A DNA stretch of 64,000 nt from Sphingomonadales bacterium UBA2683 (GTDB taxonomy: Bacteria > Pseudomonadota > Alphaproteobacteria > Sphingomonadales > Sphingomonadaceae): contig DELZ01000004.1 in assembly GCA_002354635.1 (NCBI GenBank), positions 244,134 through 308,133 on the forward strand. The letters are read 5' to 3'. Shown here piece by piece: positions 54,840 through 63,928 of the stretch. Position numbers and translations under genes: made by a program. The notes below the pieces were generated by a model that saw only the letters and a list, made by a program, of their open reading frames with translations, had not been told where the DNA came from and did not search any database. Within the stretch, counting starts at the first letter, position 1; each line of letters starts with the position of its first letter.

Positions 54840-56603
54840 CTAAAAGGCCGCTTTCGCCTCGTCTTCCTTCATCATCGCCTTGCGAACCATCGGAATGGGC
54901 GGGCCGCCATAGCTGAGGAATTCGTCATGAAATTCCTTCCAGCCAGCCGTTGCGCCCCCTTCCTGGGTCTTTTGCTCGGCAAAATTGGCGTTGGTCCAGT
55001 CGTCCCGCAGCTTGCGGATCATCAGCTTGCCCATCGTGTAATTGAGATAGGCCGGGTCATAGGTTCCGCGCGCCGCCTGCTGGGTGGCATTGCCCAGATC
55101 CTGATAACATTCCTTCTGGAACATATCGAGGCTCTGCTCGACCGTCATGCCGCGTGCGTGCAGCCCGATTGCCGACAGATAGCGGCAATTGCGCAGCAGA
55201 GCGTTGGACAGCTGGCCGATTTTGGTTTCCGGATCACCATCATGCAAGCCGGCTTCCAGCATCATTTCTTCTGTATAATGCGCCCAGCCCTCGGCAAAGG
55301 CATAACCGACGAACAGCTTCCCGAAAATCGATTGGGCCCGGTTGGCGTGCAGGAAATTCAGGAAGTGACCGGGCCAGACTTCGTGGATCGACGTTCCGAG
55401 CAAATCCATCTTGCCGGGAATATAGGCCGCGCGGGTTGCCGCATCCCAGGACGGATCGGGCGGAGAGATATAATAGACGCTCGGCAGCCCCTGTTCATAA
55501 GGCCCGGGTATATCGATATAGGCGCTGTTCTGCCGGTTATACGGCGGTGACTCCTCGACCTGGGCAACCTCGGTTCCGGGGATGCTCACCAGATCTTTTT
55601 CGATAAGAAACGCACGCAGCGGCGGCAACTGGTCGCGCGCCTCCTCGACCGGTCCCTTTGCGGGCTTGTTCGCTGCCATTTTCGCGAAACAGTCGACAAT
55701 GGTTGCACCGGGAGCAAATTTTCCGCAAGCTTCCGCGAGAGCGTCCTGATTGCGTTTGAGGTCGGCCTTGCCGATCGCTTCCAGTTCGTCGAGCGGAATA
55801 TTGACTCCCTCGGTCTTGCTCACCATCGCGGCAAATTTCTCGGCACCCAGCGCATAGCCATCCTTGATCGCGGGAACCGAACCGATATGACCGGCCAAGC
55901 CCTTCATCGCGGCGGCGGCGGCAGCGGCCGCAACATCAAATTGCTGCTGTAGATCGGTGTCCTTGACCTCGGCAAAGGCGGCCTTGGCATCGCCGGTGAA
56001 ATAGTCCGCAAAACCGCCAAAGCCGGCCTGCCCGAATTTGAGATAGGTCTCCGGCAATGGCAATTGCAGATTGGCCTTGATCTGTTCGGCGGCAGCCGGA
56101 ACAGCCTCGGCATATTTGATAAAGGCCTTCATCCGCGTCTCGGCATCGGCATAGGGCCGCGCGATATAGACATTGGGGTCCAGCGCTCCGACATAATAGG
56201 CCGGGTTTTTATGTGGCGCGTCGGCCGTTTCCAGCCAGAACAGCTCGCCTTCCATCACATTGACCAGATAGTCGCGCTCGAACTGTTCCGCCTCGCTCAG
56301 ATCGGCCGCATCAATCGCCTTGGCATCCACAATCGCCTGCTTGCGGACATCGGCCATTTTTTTCAGGCCTTCCTCGCTCCAGTCGGGCAACTGGCCGTCA
56401 AATTCATGTTTTCCTTGATAGACCGCGAACGTCGGATTGACCGGGAAATAGCTGTCCAGAAATGCCGAAAGATAACCGCCCCATACACTGCTACTATCGA
56501 TTTCCATCGAGGCGACTGGCTGATCCTCGATCTTCTTGCATCCGGTAACCGTCAAGGCGGCCAGCGAAACCGCCAGCATCAGATTGCCTATCTTCATTTT
56601 CAT
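54840..56603 (-). CDS. DUF885 metallopeptidase-like lipoprotein
   Basis: 587 residues from the ATG at 56603, with GGGGAGATA upstream; the ORF extends falsely to 56792. Lipobox LTVTGC at about 20. The DUF885 zinc-peptidase core has IHEVWPGHFLNF (HExxxGH) and EGWAHYTEEMMLEAG, which carries a third ligand. Members are putative carboxypeptidases of unknown substrate. The protein is likely anchored in the envelope. Confidence 0.87.
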   Translation of the reverse strand: MKMKIGNLMLAVSLAALTVTGCKKIEDQPVASMEIDSSSVWGGYLSAFLDSYFPVNPTFAVYQGKHEFDGQLPDWSEEGLKKMADVRKQAIVDAKAIDAADLSEAEQFERDYLVNVMEGELFWLETADAPHKNPAYYVGALDPNVYIARPYADAETRMKAFIKYAEAVPAAAEQIKANLQLPLPETYLKFGQAGFGGFADYFTGDAKAAFAEVKDTDLQQQFDVAAAAAAAAMKGLAGHIGSVPAIKDGYALGAEKFAAMVSKTEGVNIPLDELEAIGKADLKRNQDALAEACGKFAPGATIVDCFAKMAANKPAKGPVEEARDQLPPLRAFLIEKDLVSIPGTEVAQVEESPPYNRQNSAYIDIPGPYEQGLPSVYYISPPDPSWDAATRAAYIPGKMDLLGTSIHEVWPGHFLNFLHANRAQSIFGKLFVGYAFAEGWAHYTEEMMLEAGLHDGDPETKIGQLSNALLRNCRYLSAIGLHARGMTVEQSLDMFQKECYQDLGNATQQAARGTYDPAYLNYTMGKLMIRKLRDDWTNANFAEQKTQEGGATAGWKEFHDEFLSYGGPPIPMVRKAMMKEDEAKAAF

Positions 56604-56754
56604 TATCTCCCCGGGGAATTTTTCGTTCTGCAACCGACTGGCATAGTCTCGGGGGAGTTGGCCAGTCTTATGCGACGAACCGCCTTCCGTCGAATCTTTC
56701 AGGCGGCAAACGAAGTGATTGCAGCACGTTGCGTCAATCGCTAGCAGATGTCCG

Positions 56755-58044
56755 GTGACCAGTTCTGCACCACATCCCTTCACCATAGCCAATTATCGCT
56801 ATCTGTGGTTCTCCCGACTGGCTTCGATGTTTGCGCTCTATGCAATGATGCTGATCCTCGGCTGGCAGGCCTATAATCTCGCCCGCGAAGATATGGGGAT
56901 CAGTGCGTCTGCCGGGATACTGGGGCTGCTCGGTCTGCTGCAATTCGTGCCGCTGTTCATCCTGACGCCTTTGGTCGGGTGGGTCGCCGACCATATGGAT
57001 CGTCGCTGGATCGCGCGCATCGTGCTGGCGGGTCAGGCATTGATTGCGCTGGCTCTCGGTCTGATGACGGCATCCGGCGGAATCACGCTCTGGTCCATAT
57101 ATATCATTGCTGTAATGCTGGGCATCTGCCGGGCCTTTCTCGGACCGGCGGTCAGCTCGCTCGCACCCAATCTGGTCCCGAAAGCATCGATACCACGCGC
57201 CATCGCCCTTTCCACCATCGCCTGGCAGGTCGGCGTGATCGCGGGACCGGGCATGGCCGGGCCGTTGTACAAGGTTGATGCCGCCCTGCCCTATTTTGTC
57301 TGTGCCGGCCTCTATGCTCTGGCCACGTTGGCGATTTTCCTGATCGGACCGGTTCCGCGCCCCGCTGCCGACAAGTCCAAAGGCCCCTTCCAACAGGTCG
57401 GCGAAGGCATGGCCTATGTCTGGACCAACAAGCTCGTGCTCGGTGCAATCACGCTCGATCTTCTGGTCATGTTTCTGGCGGGTGCGACCGCGATGATTCC
57501 GGTTTTTGCAAAAGACATATTGCACGCCGGCGAAATCGGCCTGTCGCTGCTGGCCGCCTCGCCGGCGGTCGGCGCGGTGATCGTCGCTGTCATCTTCTCC
57601 TTCGTCCCGCTGAGCAAGAATGTCGGCAACAGCATGCTGGTGGCGATGGCCGTGTTTGGTCTCGGCACCATCGGCTTCGGCCTCAGCACCAATCTCTATC
57701 TGTCGATGGCCTGTCTCGGAATTTGCGGGGCCGCCGACATGTTCGGCGTCTATGTCCGCAGTTCGCTGATCCAGTTGCACACGCCCGACGCCAAGCGGGG
57801 CCGGGTCGGTGCGGTGAGCCAGATGACGATAAGCGCCTCGAACGAGCTTGGTGATGCCCTGTCCGGTGGTCTTGCCGTGCTTGTCGGACCCATCGCCGCC
57901 ATTGTCGCGGGCGGTGCCGGTGCTATAGTGGTGACAGGATTATGGTCGCGCCTGTTTCCCCAGCTGGGCGCTGCCAAGACTTTTGATCCGCCGGACGGCA
58001 TCGAATCGGCAGACACAGAAAAGACAAACAGGAGTGCAGGATAA
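56755..58044 (+). CDS. MFS transporter (EntS-like)
   Basis: 429 residues from a GTG at 56755; the TTG at 56719 is a weaker start. It has 10-12 helices. The loop WVADHMDRRWIARIV has the A-like motif, and the family block FLGPAVSSLAPNLVPKASIP resembles MFS_3/enterobactin-exporter proteins. cysK overlaps its stop by one base. The substrate cannot be told. Confidence 0.85.
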   Translation: MTSSAPHPFTIANYRYLWFSRLASMFALYAMMLILGWQAYNLAREDMGISASAGILGLLGLLQFVPLFILTPLVGWVADHMDRRWIARIVLAGQALIALALGLMTASGGITLWSIYIIAVMLGICRAFLGPAVSSLAPNLVPKASIPRAIALSTIAWQVGVIAGPGMAGPLYKVDAALPYFVCAGLYALATLAIFLIGPVPRPAADKSKGPFQQVGEGMAYVWTNKLVLGAITLDLLVMFLAGATAMIPVFAKDILHAGEIGLSLLAASPAVGAVIVAVIFSFVPLSKNVGNSMLVAMAVFGLGTIGFGLSTNLYLSMACLGICGAADMFGVYVRSSLIQLHTPDAKRGRVGAVSQMTISASNELGDALSGGLAVLVGPIAAIVAGGAGAIVVTGLWSRLFPQLGAAKTFDPPDGIESADTEKTNRSAG

Positions 58045-58964
58045 TGATTGCCAATAACATTCTCGAAACCATCGGAAATACGCCGCATATCAAGATACAG
58101 CGCCTGTTCGGTGATGCCAATGTCTGGATCAAGTCGGAGCGCTCCAATCCGGGCGGATCGATCAAGGACCGAATCGGCCTGGCGATGATCGAGGCTGCGG
58201 AGAAATCCGGCGCGCTCAAGCCTGGTGGTACGATCATCGAGCCGACCTCGGGCAACACCGGTGTCGGCCTCGCGATGGTTGCTGCGGTCAAGGGTTACAC
58301 GCTGGTGCTGGTGATGCCCGAGTCGATGTCACTCGAGCGCCGCCGGCTGATGCTTGCCTATGGCGCAACCTTCGACCTGAGCCCCAAGGAAAAGGGCATG
58401 AAGGGCGCGATCGAGCGCGCACAGGAACTGGTCGACCAGACCCCCGGTGCATGGATGCCTCAGCAGTTCGAAAACCCCGCCAATTTTGAAATACACAAAC
58501 GCACCACCGCGATCGAAATTCTCAATGATTTCAAGGATGATCCGCTCGATGCAATCATCACCGGCGTCGGCACCGGCGGCCATATCACCGGGGTAGCCGA
58601 GGTACTGAAGGAGCATTGGAGCCATTTGAAAGTCTATGCGGTCGAGCCGACCGCTTCGCCAGTAATCAGCGGCGGCCAGCCCGGCCCCCACCCGATCCAG
58701 GGCATTGGCGCCGGCTTCATCCCGGGCAACCTGCACACCAAGAGCATCGACGGCGCGATTCAGGTCGAACCGGCCGATGCCAAGGCCATGGCGCTAAGAG
58801 CCGCCAAGGAAGAAGGCATGCTGGTGGGCATCTCCTCCGGTGCGACGCTGGCGGCCATTGCCCAGAAACTGCCCGATCTGGGCGAAGGCGCAAAAGTCCT
58901 CGGCTTCAACTATGATACCGGCGAACGCTATTTGTCCGTTCCAGAGTTTTTGCCCGAAGAATGA
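58044..58964 (+). CDS. cysK: Cysteine synthase A
   Basis: 306 residues. PLP lysine in SNPGGSIKDRIGLAMIEA, EPTSGNTGVGLAMVAA, and the phosphate loop TGVGTGGHITG. It makes cysteine from O-acetylserine and sulfide. AGGAGTGCAGG precedes the ATG, and the stop overlaps the dienelactone hydrolase ATG. It complements metZ elsewhere in the window for sulfur assimilation. Confidence 0.94.
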   Translation: MIANNILETIGNTPHIKIQRLFGDANVWIKSERSNPGGSIKDRIGLAMIEAAEKSGALKPGGTIIEPTSGNTGVGLAMVAAVKGYTLVLVMPESMSLERRRLMLAYGATFDLSPKEKGMKGAIERAQELVDQTPGAWMPQQFENPANFEIHKRTTAIEILNDFKDDPLDAIITGVGTGGHITGVAEVLKEHWSHLKVYAVEPTASPVISGGQPGPHPIQGIGAGFIPGNLHTKSIDGAIQVEPADAKAMALRAAKEEGMLVGISSGATLAAIAQKLPDLGEGAKVLGFNYDTGERYLSVPEFLPEE

Positions 58965-59701
58965 GCTCTATCGAGGTGCAGCAGTTCACCTACCGGCATG
59001 GTGATGTAGAATTGTCGGGCTATATGGCACAACCCAGCCGCTATCCGCGTGCCGGCATTTTGATCGTGCCCACCATAGCCGGTCCGACCCAACTGATGTT
59101 TGATCGCGCCAGATGGCTGGCTTCCCTCGGCTATAGCGCGATGGTCTGTGACCTGTATGGCGCGGGTGTCCTCGAAGACATCCGCGAAGCACGCAAGCTG
59201 GCCGATGACTTGCGCGCCGATGCCGAATATTACCGGGACCGCTTCCGCTGCGCGCTTGACGAATTGCGGGTGCGATCACAGCTGGCAAACAGCCGGATTG
59301 GTGCGATCGGCTATTGTATGGGTGGCGAAGTCGTTCTGGAAATGGCGCGAGGCGGGGAAGATATCGCTCTGGTGGTAAGCTTTCACGGTCTGCTGGCCAC
59401 ACCATTGCCAGCCAAGCGCGGTTCGATAAAATCGCGTATTCTGGTCTGTCATGGCCGGGCCGATCCCTTTGTCCCGCCAAAACAGGTGCGGGCCTTTCTG
59501 GAAGAAATGGATTTTGCCGGAGCCGATTGCCACATGCATATCTATTCCGGCGTCCTGCATGGCTTCACCGATCCCGGTAGCAATTCGAAACCGGAAGAAG
59601 CTGTGCGCTATAACGCTTCCGCCGACCGGCAAAGCAAGGCTGCCATGCTCAGCATGTTCGAAGAAGTATTTGAAACCAGAAAAACACCGGACCAAGAATA
59701 G
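58961..59701 (+). CDS. Dienelactone hydrolase-family protein
   Basis: 246 residues. Alpha/beta hydrolase with the Cys nucleophile in AIGYCMGGEVVLEMA, Asp in LVCHGRADPFVPP and His in SGVLHGFTDPG, the DLH triad. It overlaps the cysK stop (ATGA). Its stop codon lies inside the terminator stem. Substrates of this large family are varied, and no aromatic pathway genes are nearby. Confidence 0.88.
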   Translation: MSSIEVQQFTYRHGDVELSGYMAQPSRYPRAGILIVPTIAGPTQLMFDRARWLASLGYSAMVCDLYGAGVLEDIREARKLADDLRADAEYYRDRFRCALDELRVRSQLANSRIGAIGYCMGGEVVLEMARGGEDIALVVSFHGLLATPLPAKRGSIKSRILVCHGRADPFVPPKQVRAFLEEMDFAGADCHMHIYSGVLHGFTDPGSNSKPEEAVRYNASADRQSKAAMLSMFEEVFETRKTPDQE

Positions 59702-59712
59702 GTCCGGTGTTT
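59682..59712. terminator. Bidirectional terminator overlapping the hydrolase stop codon
   Basis: AAACACCGGACC, loop AAGAATA, GGTCCGGTGTTT: a perfect 12-pair stem with T-run character on both sides, better on the minus strand. It also serves the DxD-repeat gene at 59735. Confidence 0.85.
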
Positions 59713-59734
59713 CACAGACTGAAAAGCGGCGGTT

Positions 59735-60007
59735 CTAGTCCGGTTTGCCGTCACCGTCATTGTCGACCAGATCGGGCCGGCCATCGCCATCGCTGTCCCA
59801 GGCATCGGGAGCGCCGTCACCGCTGCGATCCCACGCATCCATCACCCCGTCGCCATCACTGTCAATGGTCGGCGCCGGAATTTCGGTCGGCATTTCGTCC
59901 GGGGTTTCGGGTTCTGCCGCATGAGCCGCAACCGATAGTCCCAATCCGGCGGTAATCAGAAAGGGCACCATCCGGCGCATACGATTTGAGCGTGTTTTGG
60001 AATGCAT
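59735..60007 (-). CDS. Exported Asp-rich calcium-binding-repeat protein
   Basis: 90 residues; AAGGAG lies eight bases before the ATG. Signal peptide about 1-30 (MRRMVPFLITAGLGLSVAAH, AA cut). The mature part is a tandem of DSDGDG/DRSGDG/DNDGDG units (DSDGDGVMDAWD, DSDGDGRPDLVD), a thrombospondin type 3 or dockerin-like calcium loop. Only about three loops fit, so it is a small calcium-binding peptide. Function unknown. Confidence 0.8.
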   Translation of the reverse strand: MHSKTRSNRMRRMVPFLITAGLGLSVAAHAAEPETPDEMPTEIPAPTIDSDGDGVMDAWDRSGDGAPDAWDSDGDGRPDLVDNDGDGKPD

Positions 60008-60277
60008 TGCATATACTCCTTATGCATATCATTCCCCTGTCATCACCTTTTTGATGGATCGCTCTTTGCAGGTCCAGCGGCCATCGACGATCCGCGCCGG
60101 GGAAAGGCTAAGCGGCTGAATTTGGGAGTTTATCGGCTACCAGACACGACTGGTCGTGATCTCGTGGCGGTACCGCTATTGACAGATTCTCGGCAACGGT
60201 TTGTCGAATTGTTGTCACATTTGCCTGTATAATCCGAAACAAGGGTCCGGGACACATCAACTGAAAGGTTGCGAGTC

Positions 60278-61063
60278 ATGACCATGCAAAAGCCTCGCCC
60301 GGCTTCTCCGGAAGCCGTCAACGATAACAGGCCCCTGATCATCAAAATCGGCAAACGCCTGCGCGGTACTATGAATCGCATATCGACGGATCAATCGCAG
60401 ATTCCTACCGAACCGATCCTTACGACCGACGCCTTTTCCTGGACCGACAGCCTGACCGAAAAATGGCAGACAATTGCAGAGGAAGCCGCGTCCATTCTGC
60501 GCCACCGCGACGCTGTGCCGCCGCTCCGGGAAATTTCTCCCGATCATGCCCGGATCGCCGGCGACGGCAACTGGCGCTCCTTCTTTCTGATCGGCTACGG
60601 TTATGAGGTAGCGGAGAATTGCGCACGCGCGCCGGTAACGGCTGAACTGGTGCGCAAGATACCCGATCTCAACTCGGCCTTTTTCTCGATTCTGGAACCC
60701 GGCGCCACCATCCCCCGCCATCGCGGGGTGACGCGCGGTCTGGTAACCTGCCATCTCGGACTGATCATCCCTGACACACCCGAGCGATGCACGATGCAGG
60801 TCGAGGATACCGACCTGTTCTGGGAAGAAGGCAAATGGCTGGTCTTCGATGACAGCTACTATCACGAAGTACACAATAACACGGACCAGCGCCGGGTCAT
60901 CCTGCTGGTGCAGGTGAAACGGCCGATGCGCCTGTTTGGCCGGCTGGCCAACGATCTGGCCCTGTGGGGCATTCGCCGGTCACCCTTTGTCCAGGATGCC
61001 CGGCGAAACCTCGGTATGTGGGAAGAAGCCTATCAGCAGGCAGAGCAGAATGAACTCGCCTGA
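60278..61063 (+). CDS. Aspartyl/asparaginyl beta-hydroxylase-type dioxygenase
   Basis: 261 residues from the ATG at 60278, with AAAGG upstream. It lacks the TPR part of its paralogue at 52723 and has a short polar N-terminus. The iron site is seen in SILEPGATIPRHRGVTRGLV and TCHLGLIIP, with MQVEDTDLFWEEGKWLVFDD and the second His in SYYHEVHNNTDQRRVILLVQ. A C-terminal tail of about 50 residues is extra. It could be LpxO-like, but no lipid A gene is near. Confidence 0.86.
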   Translation: MTMQKPRPASPEAVNDNRPLIIKIGKRLRGTMNRISTDQSQIPTEPILTTDAFSWTDSLTEKWQTIAEEAASILRHRDAVPPLREISPDHARIAGDGNWRSFFLIGYGYEVAENCARAPVTAELVRKIPDLNSAFFSILEPGATIPRHRGVTRGLVTCHLGLIIPDTPERCTMQVEDTDLFWEEGKWLVFDDSYYHEVHNNTDQRRVILLVQVKRPMRLFGRLANDLALWGIRRSPFVQDARRNLGMWEEAYQQAEQNELA

Positions 61064-61080
61064 CCGGAAGGTTCAGGCGA
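61056..61080. terminator. Hairpin across the convergent stop codons of 60278 and 61073 genes
   Basis: TCGCCTGACC pairs with GGTTCAGGCGA, eleven bases against ten with one bulge. Both genes end in GCC-TGA, so the stop region is itself palindromic. No T-run follows, so a terminator role is uncertain. Confidence 0.35.
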
Positions 61081-62875
61081 CCGCAAACATCTCCGGATCC
61101 AGCGCCATGATCGACTCGCTGCCGCCTTCGATCTTGCGACGCAGCGATCCCGTGTCCGGCAGGAAACGTTCCGCAAAATATTGCGCCGTCACCAGCTTGG
61201 CTTCATAATATTTCGGATTGTCGGTACCGGCGTCGAGGGCGGCCTGGGCGGCCTTGCTCATCCGCAGCCACATCAGGCCCAGCGATACGATACCCATCAG
61301 ATGCATATAATGATAGGCACCGGCTCCGGCATTGTTCGGATTGGCCATCGCATTCTGCATGAACCACATGGTGGCCTTCTGCAGCTCGCCATTGGCTTTT
61401 TCCAGCGCATCGGCAAATCCTGACAGCTTCTCGTGGCCTTTGGCTTCGGCCAGTTCGTCGGCCACCACCTTGAAAAAGGCCTGCACAGCCCGGCCGCCGT
61501 TCTGGCCCAGCTTGCGCCCGACCAGATCCATCGCCTGAATGCCGTTGGTGCCTTCGTAGATCATCGCAATCCGGGCATCGCGCACGAACTGCTCCATGCC
61601 CCATTCCTTGATATAGCCGTGGCCGCCATAGACTTGCTGCGATTCGGTGCAGATGTCATAGCCCTTGGCCGTACCATAGCCCTTGATCACCGGCGTAAGC
61701 AGGCTGACCAGGTCGTTTGCCAACTGGCGCTCTTCCTCGTCCGCGGCCTTGTCGGCGAGATCCACCTGCAACGCACCCCATAGCACCAGCGCCCGCATCG
61801 ACTCGGTAAAGGCCTTGCCGTCCATCAGCATCCGCCGGACATCGGGATGGACGAACAGCACGTCCGCATTGTGGTCCGGATCCTTTGCGCCGGTCAGCGC
61901 CCGGCCCTGCCGCCGGTCGCCGGCGTAGATCACCGCGTTCTGATAGGCGATTTCGCCTTGCGCCAGACCCTGCAGACCGACACCCAGCCGCGCCGCATTC
62001 ATCATGATGAACATCGCGCGCAGACCCTTGTTTTCCTCGCCGACCATATAGCCGGTGGCGCCGTCATAGTTCATCACGCAGGTCGCATTGCCGTGGATGC
62101 CCATTTTTTCCTCGATCGAACCACAGCTCACGCCGTTCCGCTCGCCCAGCGTTCCGTCCTCGTTGACGAGGAATTTCGGAACGATGAACAGCGAGATGCC
62201 CTTGGAACTGTCCGGCGCGCCCGGCGTTTTCGCCAGCACCAGATGGATGATATTTTCCGCCAGGTCATGCTCGCCGGCGGAGATGAAGATTTTCTGGCCG
62301 GTGATCGCATAGCTGCCGCCGGGCATCGGTTCCGCCTTGGTCCGGATCAGGCCGAGATCGGTCCCGCAATGGGCTTCGGTCAAATTCATCGTGCCGGTCC
62401 ACTTGCCGGAAATCATCTGCGTGGCATAGACCTGCTTCTGCTCTTCGCTGCCTTCTGTGAGGATCGACGCAATCGCGCCCTGCGTCAGACCGGTGTACAT
62501 TTCGAGCGCCTGGTTTGCCGACACCATGAATTCCATGACCGCATTGCCGATGACCCGCGGCAAGCCCTGCCCGCCATATTCTTCGGGCGACGACAATGTC
62601 GTCCAGCCGCCATCGGTCAGTTTCTCATAGGCTTCCTTGAAGCCCTTGGGCGTGGTGACCGAGCCGTCCTCGTGGCGGGTACAACCTTCCTCGTCGCCCG
62701 ACTGGTTGAGCGGATGCAGCACTTCCGTCGAAAATTTTCCGGCCTCGGTCAGGATGGCGTCGACCATTTCGGGCGTGGCATTTTCGAATCCGTTGACGTT
62801 CGAATATTTTTCCAGATTGAGGACTTCGTTGAGAATGAACCGGACTTCGCCGATGGGAGCGGTATAACTGGGCAT
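61073..62875 (-). CDS. Acyl-CoA dehydrogenase (long, DmdC/AidB-like branch)
   Basis: 600 residues. It begins MPSYTAPIGEVRFILNEVLN. The FAD/acyl-CoA core shows GTMNLTEAHCGTDLGLIRTK, and the catalytic Glu is in YEGTNGIQAMDLVGRKL. The extra C-terminal domain follows. The length and start mark the 3-methylmercaptopropionyl-CoA/long acyl-CoA dehydrogenase-like group; its substrate is not fixed. A MerR regulator is encoded 56 bases upstream on the same strand. Confidence 0.9.
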   Translation of the reverse strand: MPSYTAPIGEVRFILNEVLNLEKYSNVNGFENATPEMVDAILTEAGKFSTEVLHPLNQSGDEEGCTRHEDGSVTTPKGFKEAYEKLTDGGWTTLSSPEEYGGQGLPRVIGNAVMEFMVSANQALEMYTGLTQGAIASILTEGSEEQKQVYATQMISGKWTGTMNLTEAHCGTDLGLIRTKAEPMPGGSYAITGQKIFISAGEHDLAENIIHLVLAKTPGAPDSSKGISLFIVPKFLVNEDGTLGERNGVSCGSIEEKMGIHGNATCVMNYDGATGYMVGEENKGLRAMFIMMNAARLGVGLQGLAQGEIAYQNAVIYAGDRRQGRALTGAKDPDHNADVLFVHPDVRRMLMDGKAFTESMRALVLWGALQVDLADKAADEEERQLANDLVSLLTPVIKGYGTAKGYDICTESQQVYGGHGYIKEWGMEQFVRDARIAMIYEGTNGIQAMDLVGRKLGQNGGRAVQAFFKVVADELAEAKGHEKLSGFADALEKANGELQKATMWFMQNAMANPNNAGAGAYHYMHLMGIVSLGLMWLRMSKAAQAALDAGTDNPKYYEAKLVTAQYFAERFLPDTGSLRRKIEGGSESIMALDPEMFAVA

Positions 62876-62931
62876 GATTTCTTACTTTCTACTCAATGGG
62901 GGTGCCGGATCGTACCGACGTCTATCCTCTG

Positions 62932-63366
62932 TCACTGCTGTGCTTTGGCTTCCGCCATGGCGGCCTGCACAGTCTTTATGAAACCGGTCAATTCCTTGAT
63001 CGAACTGTCAATGTCGGCGCGCTGCTTCTTCAGCGTATCGACCTTTTCCTGACATTTTTCGACCGTGACCTGCATTTGCGTCTGGCGGCCATCGCCGACA
63101 TCATAGAGATCGATCATCTCGCGAATCTCGATCAGGCTGAAACCGACATTTTTCGCCCGCATGATCCAGGCAAGACGGGCCCGGTCGCGCTTGGTATAGA
63201 TGCGCGACAAGCCCTTGCGATCGGGAGCGATAAGCCCCTCGTCCTCATAGAAGCGCAGGGCGCGGGCGGTAACGCCAAATTCTTCCGACAGATCCGATAT
63301 CGTGTAGGTTTCCCGGTTCTTCAGATCCGGCGTGTCGAGTTCGGCATGGTTTGGCGGCTTGGACAT
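62932..63366 (-). CDS. MerR-family regulator
   Basis: 144 residues from the ATG at 63366; longer ORF versions run through the next gene. Winged helix-turn-helix at about 22-85 (TYTISDLSEEFGVTARALRF, YEDEGLIAPDRKGLSRIY), and dimer helix at about 98-135. No metal-binding cysteines remain in the C-terminal part, which favours a LiuR-like regulator of acyl-CoA metabolism over a metal sensor. It is upstream of the acyl-CoA dehydrogenase gene and has a dyad in front of its ATG. Confidence 0.85.
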   Translation of the reverse strand: MSKPPNHAELDTPDLKNRETYTISDLSEEFGVTARALRFYEDEGLIAPDRKGLSRIYTKRDRARLAWIMRAKNVGFSLIEIREMIDLYDVGDGRQTQMQVTVEKCQEKVDTLKKQRADIDSSIKELTGFIKTVQAAMAEAKAQQ

Positions 63367-63380
63367 ACATTCTTCATAGC

Positions 63381-63394
63381 TTACGCTAACGTAA
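63381..63394. promoter_or_regulatory. Dyad TTACG-CTAA-CGTAA before the MerR gene
   Basis: A perfect 5-base inverted repeat 14 bases before the MerR ATG, in the spot expected for an autoregulatory MerR/LiuR operator. The ACGTAA half-site form resembles LiuR sites I recall from comparative studies, but I cannot check this here. Confidence 0.5.
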
Positions 63395-63403
63395 ACGTCA
63401 ATC

Positions 63404-63928
63404 CTATCCGCCGGGACACAGATTTTCGAAATCACGGCCACTGGTCGACCGGGCGACTGCATCGCCCTCCCCGATGATGAAGAAACTGACTCCTTCGAAG
63501 CCGGCGCGCGGACTGCAATAGCTCGCGCAGCTGTCGGGCAGATTGCCGGGAAGTTGCAGTTCGACACCATCAAAACGGGCGGTGAAGCTGCACTTTTCCT
63601 CGCTGTCCAGGGTGATCCGGACGGTCTCGCCATCGCGCTCGGCCTCGCCTAGCCCTTCGCATTTGGTGGCCGGCCCGAACACCGCAATCATCCCGATCTG
63701 ATAACCGTTTTCATCATTGCCAACCGCACAGAACCGGTCAGTGCCCAGATCGCTGCGGCGCTCGAAAGCGCCAGCCAATGTGACATTGCGAACATCCGGT
63801 ATGACGCCGGCATCGATCGCGGCCTCTTCCAGCGGAGACAGTTCGGTAACAGGCTTGTCCGCTTCCGGCTGACCCGAACCGCAGGCGGCCAGAAAAAGGA
63901 CCACGATCAACGCGGCGCCGTGTCTCAT
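63404..63928 (-). CDS. Hypothetical lipoprotein
   Basis: 174 residues with the lipobox LFLAAC at about 11-16 after a short hydrophobic helix. The mature part has conserved-looking Cys residues (FCAVG, KCEGLG, KCSFTA, DSCASYCSPR), suggesting disulfides in the periplasm. I recognise no family. Its ATG overlaps the hisI TGA by two bases, so it is coupled to hisI. Confidence 0.8.
   Translation of the reverse strand: MRHGAALIVVLFLAACGSGQPEADKPVTELSPLEEAAIDAGVIPDVRNVTLAGAFERRSDLGTDRFCAVGNDENGYQIGMIAVFGPATKCEGLGEAERDGETVRITLDSEEKCSFTARFDGVELQLPGNLPDSCASYCSPRAGFEGVSFFIIGEGDAVARSTSGRDFENLCPGG

Noticed and set aside
56734..57780. 348-codon minus-strand ORF opposite the MFS gene
   Set aside because: Shadow of the MFS frame. 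It is full of Asp, His, Gln and Arg, with no membrane or domain pattern.
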